Origin: Ignavibacteria bacterium
GTDB lineage: Bacteria > Bacteroidota > Ignavibacteria > Tepidaquicellales > OLB5
DNA length: 6,084 nt
Assembly: GCA_026417195.1 (NCBI GenBank)
Contig: JAOADS010000133.1
Location: forward strand, 1 to 6,084
Direction of reading: 5' to 3'
The notes beneath the pieces were generated by a model. It saw only the letters and a list, made by a program, of their open reading frames with translations. It was not told where the DNA came from and did not search any database. The position numbers and the translations under genes were made by a program. Each line of letters opens with the position of its first letter. Positions within the stretch are counted from its first letter, which is position 1. Positions 5,865 to 6,084 of the stretch are shown in pieces.

Positions 5865-6084
5865 AGCTAATCATGATCCACGGCAAAGACGGGTTCTATA
5901 AAGGTATTACAGCTGATCTTATTGAATCAGAAATGTTAAGAGGTGGAGGAATAATAACAAAAGAAGACCTTGAGGCATACAGTCCTGTTGAGAGGCCTTA
6001 TGTTCACACAAACTATAAGGGTTACGATGTTTACTCAATGGGACCTCCTTCAAGCGGAGGAATAGCTCTTATCCAGCTACTAAA
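5846..6084 (+). pseudogene. ggt: gamma-glutamyltranspeptidase, frame-shifted continuation (runs off window)
   Basis: Reading from GGT at 5846, in a different frame from the upstream part, gives GLAKTLKLIMIHGKDGFYKG, then ITKEDLEAYSPVERP and the highly conserved YDVYSMGPPSSGGIALIQLL. This is typical large-subunit sequence and the frame stays open to the window end. It follows on from the 5232-5864 frame, but about 20 family residues between STRK and LAKTL (the segment with a DGxPYxxGxxLxQxD-like pattern) are missing from both frames. A single-base indel alone therefore cannot restore the gene. The frame change requires the number of missing bases to be 1 more than a multiple of 3, for example 58. 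The autocatalytic Thr lies further downstream, outside the window. Confidence 0.8.

Noticed and set aside
1..6084. A new defence, mobile or biosynthetic system
   Set aside because: Every gene belongs to a well-known family, mostly housekeeping, with no integrase, transposase, repeat array or unfamiliar gene cluster.

Overview
This window is an ordinary, densely packed chromosomal stretch. All eight recognisable genes lie on the + strand, gaps between genes are at most 55 bases, and base composition looks AT-rich and uniform. The organism is most likely a member of the Bacteroidota/Ignavibacteria (FCB) side of the bacteria. This is inferred from three things: a tRNA-guanine transglycosylase without the zinc-binding cysteines, as I remember for Bacteroidota versions; two matches to the Bacteroidota-type -7 promoter element TAnnTTTG upstream of genes; and patchy use of Shine-Dalgarno sites. 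I would not name a genus.

Layout from left to right. Positions 1-573 hold the C-terminal part of an NAD(P)H-hydrate dehydratase (NnrD domain), cut by the window edge. It overlaps by 4 bases a small VanZ-like membrane protein (570-986). A 50-base gap with a possible promoter precedes tgt (1037-2167), the queuosine tRNA-modification enzyme. yajC (2179-2502), the SecDF-associated membrane subunit, follows closely. A 55-base gap carries a possible promoter and a small GC-rich hairpin with a T-rich tail. Next come ribBA (best start 2558, end 3793), a bifunctional riboflavin-synthesis enzyme, and greA (3798-4277), a transcription elongation factor translated from a strong Shine-Dalgarno site inside the end of ribBA. 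An MCE/MlaD-type lipid-transport protein (4286-5200) and a gamma-glutamyltranspeptidase gene (5232 to the window end) complete the window.

The genes are mostly housekeeping: metabolite repair, tRNA modification, protein export, flavin synthesis, transcript cleavage and envelope lipid transport. They do not form one pathway. Close spacing suggests two or three co-transcribed groups: nnrD-vanZ; tgt-yajC; and ribBA-greA-mlaD, perhaps with ggt.

The most notable points are the broken ggt reading frame near 5846, which looks like a deletion of about 58 bases between short direct repeats (or an assembly collapse); the cysteine-less Tgt zinc site; and the hairpin at 2534-2547, which argues that the apparent GTG start of ribBA is false. 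I found no RNA gene, CRISPR array, insertion sequence, phage gene or undescribed multi-gene system.
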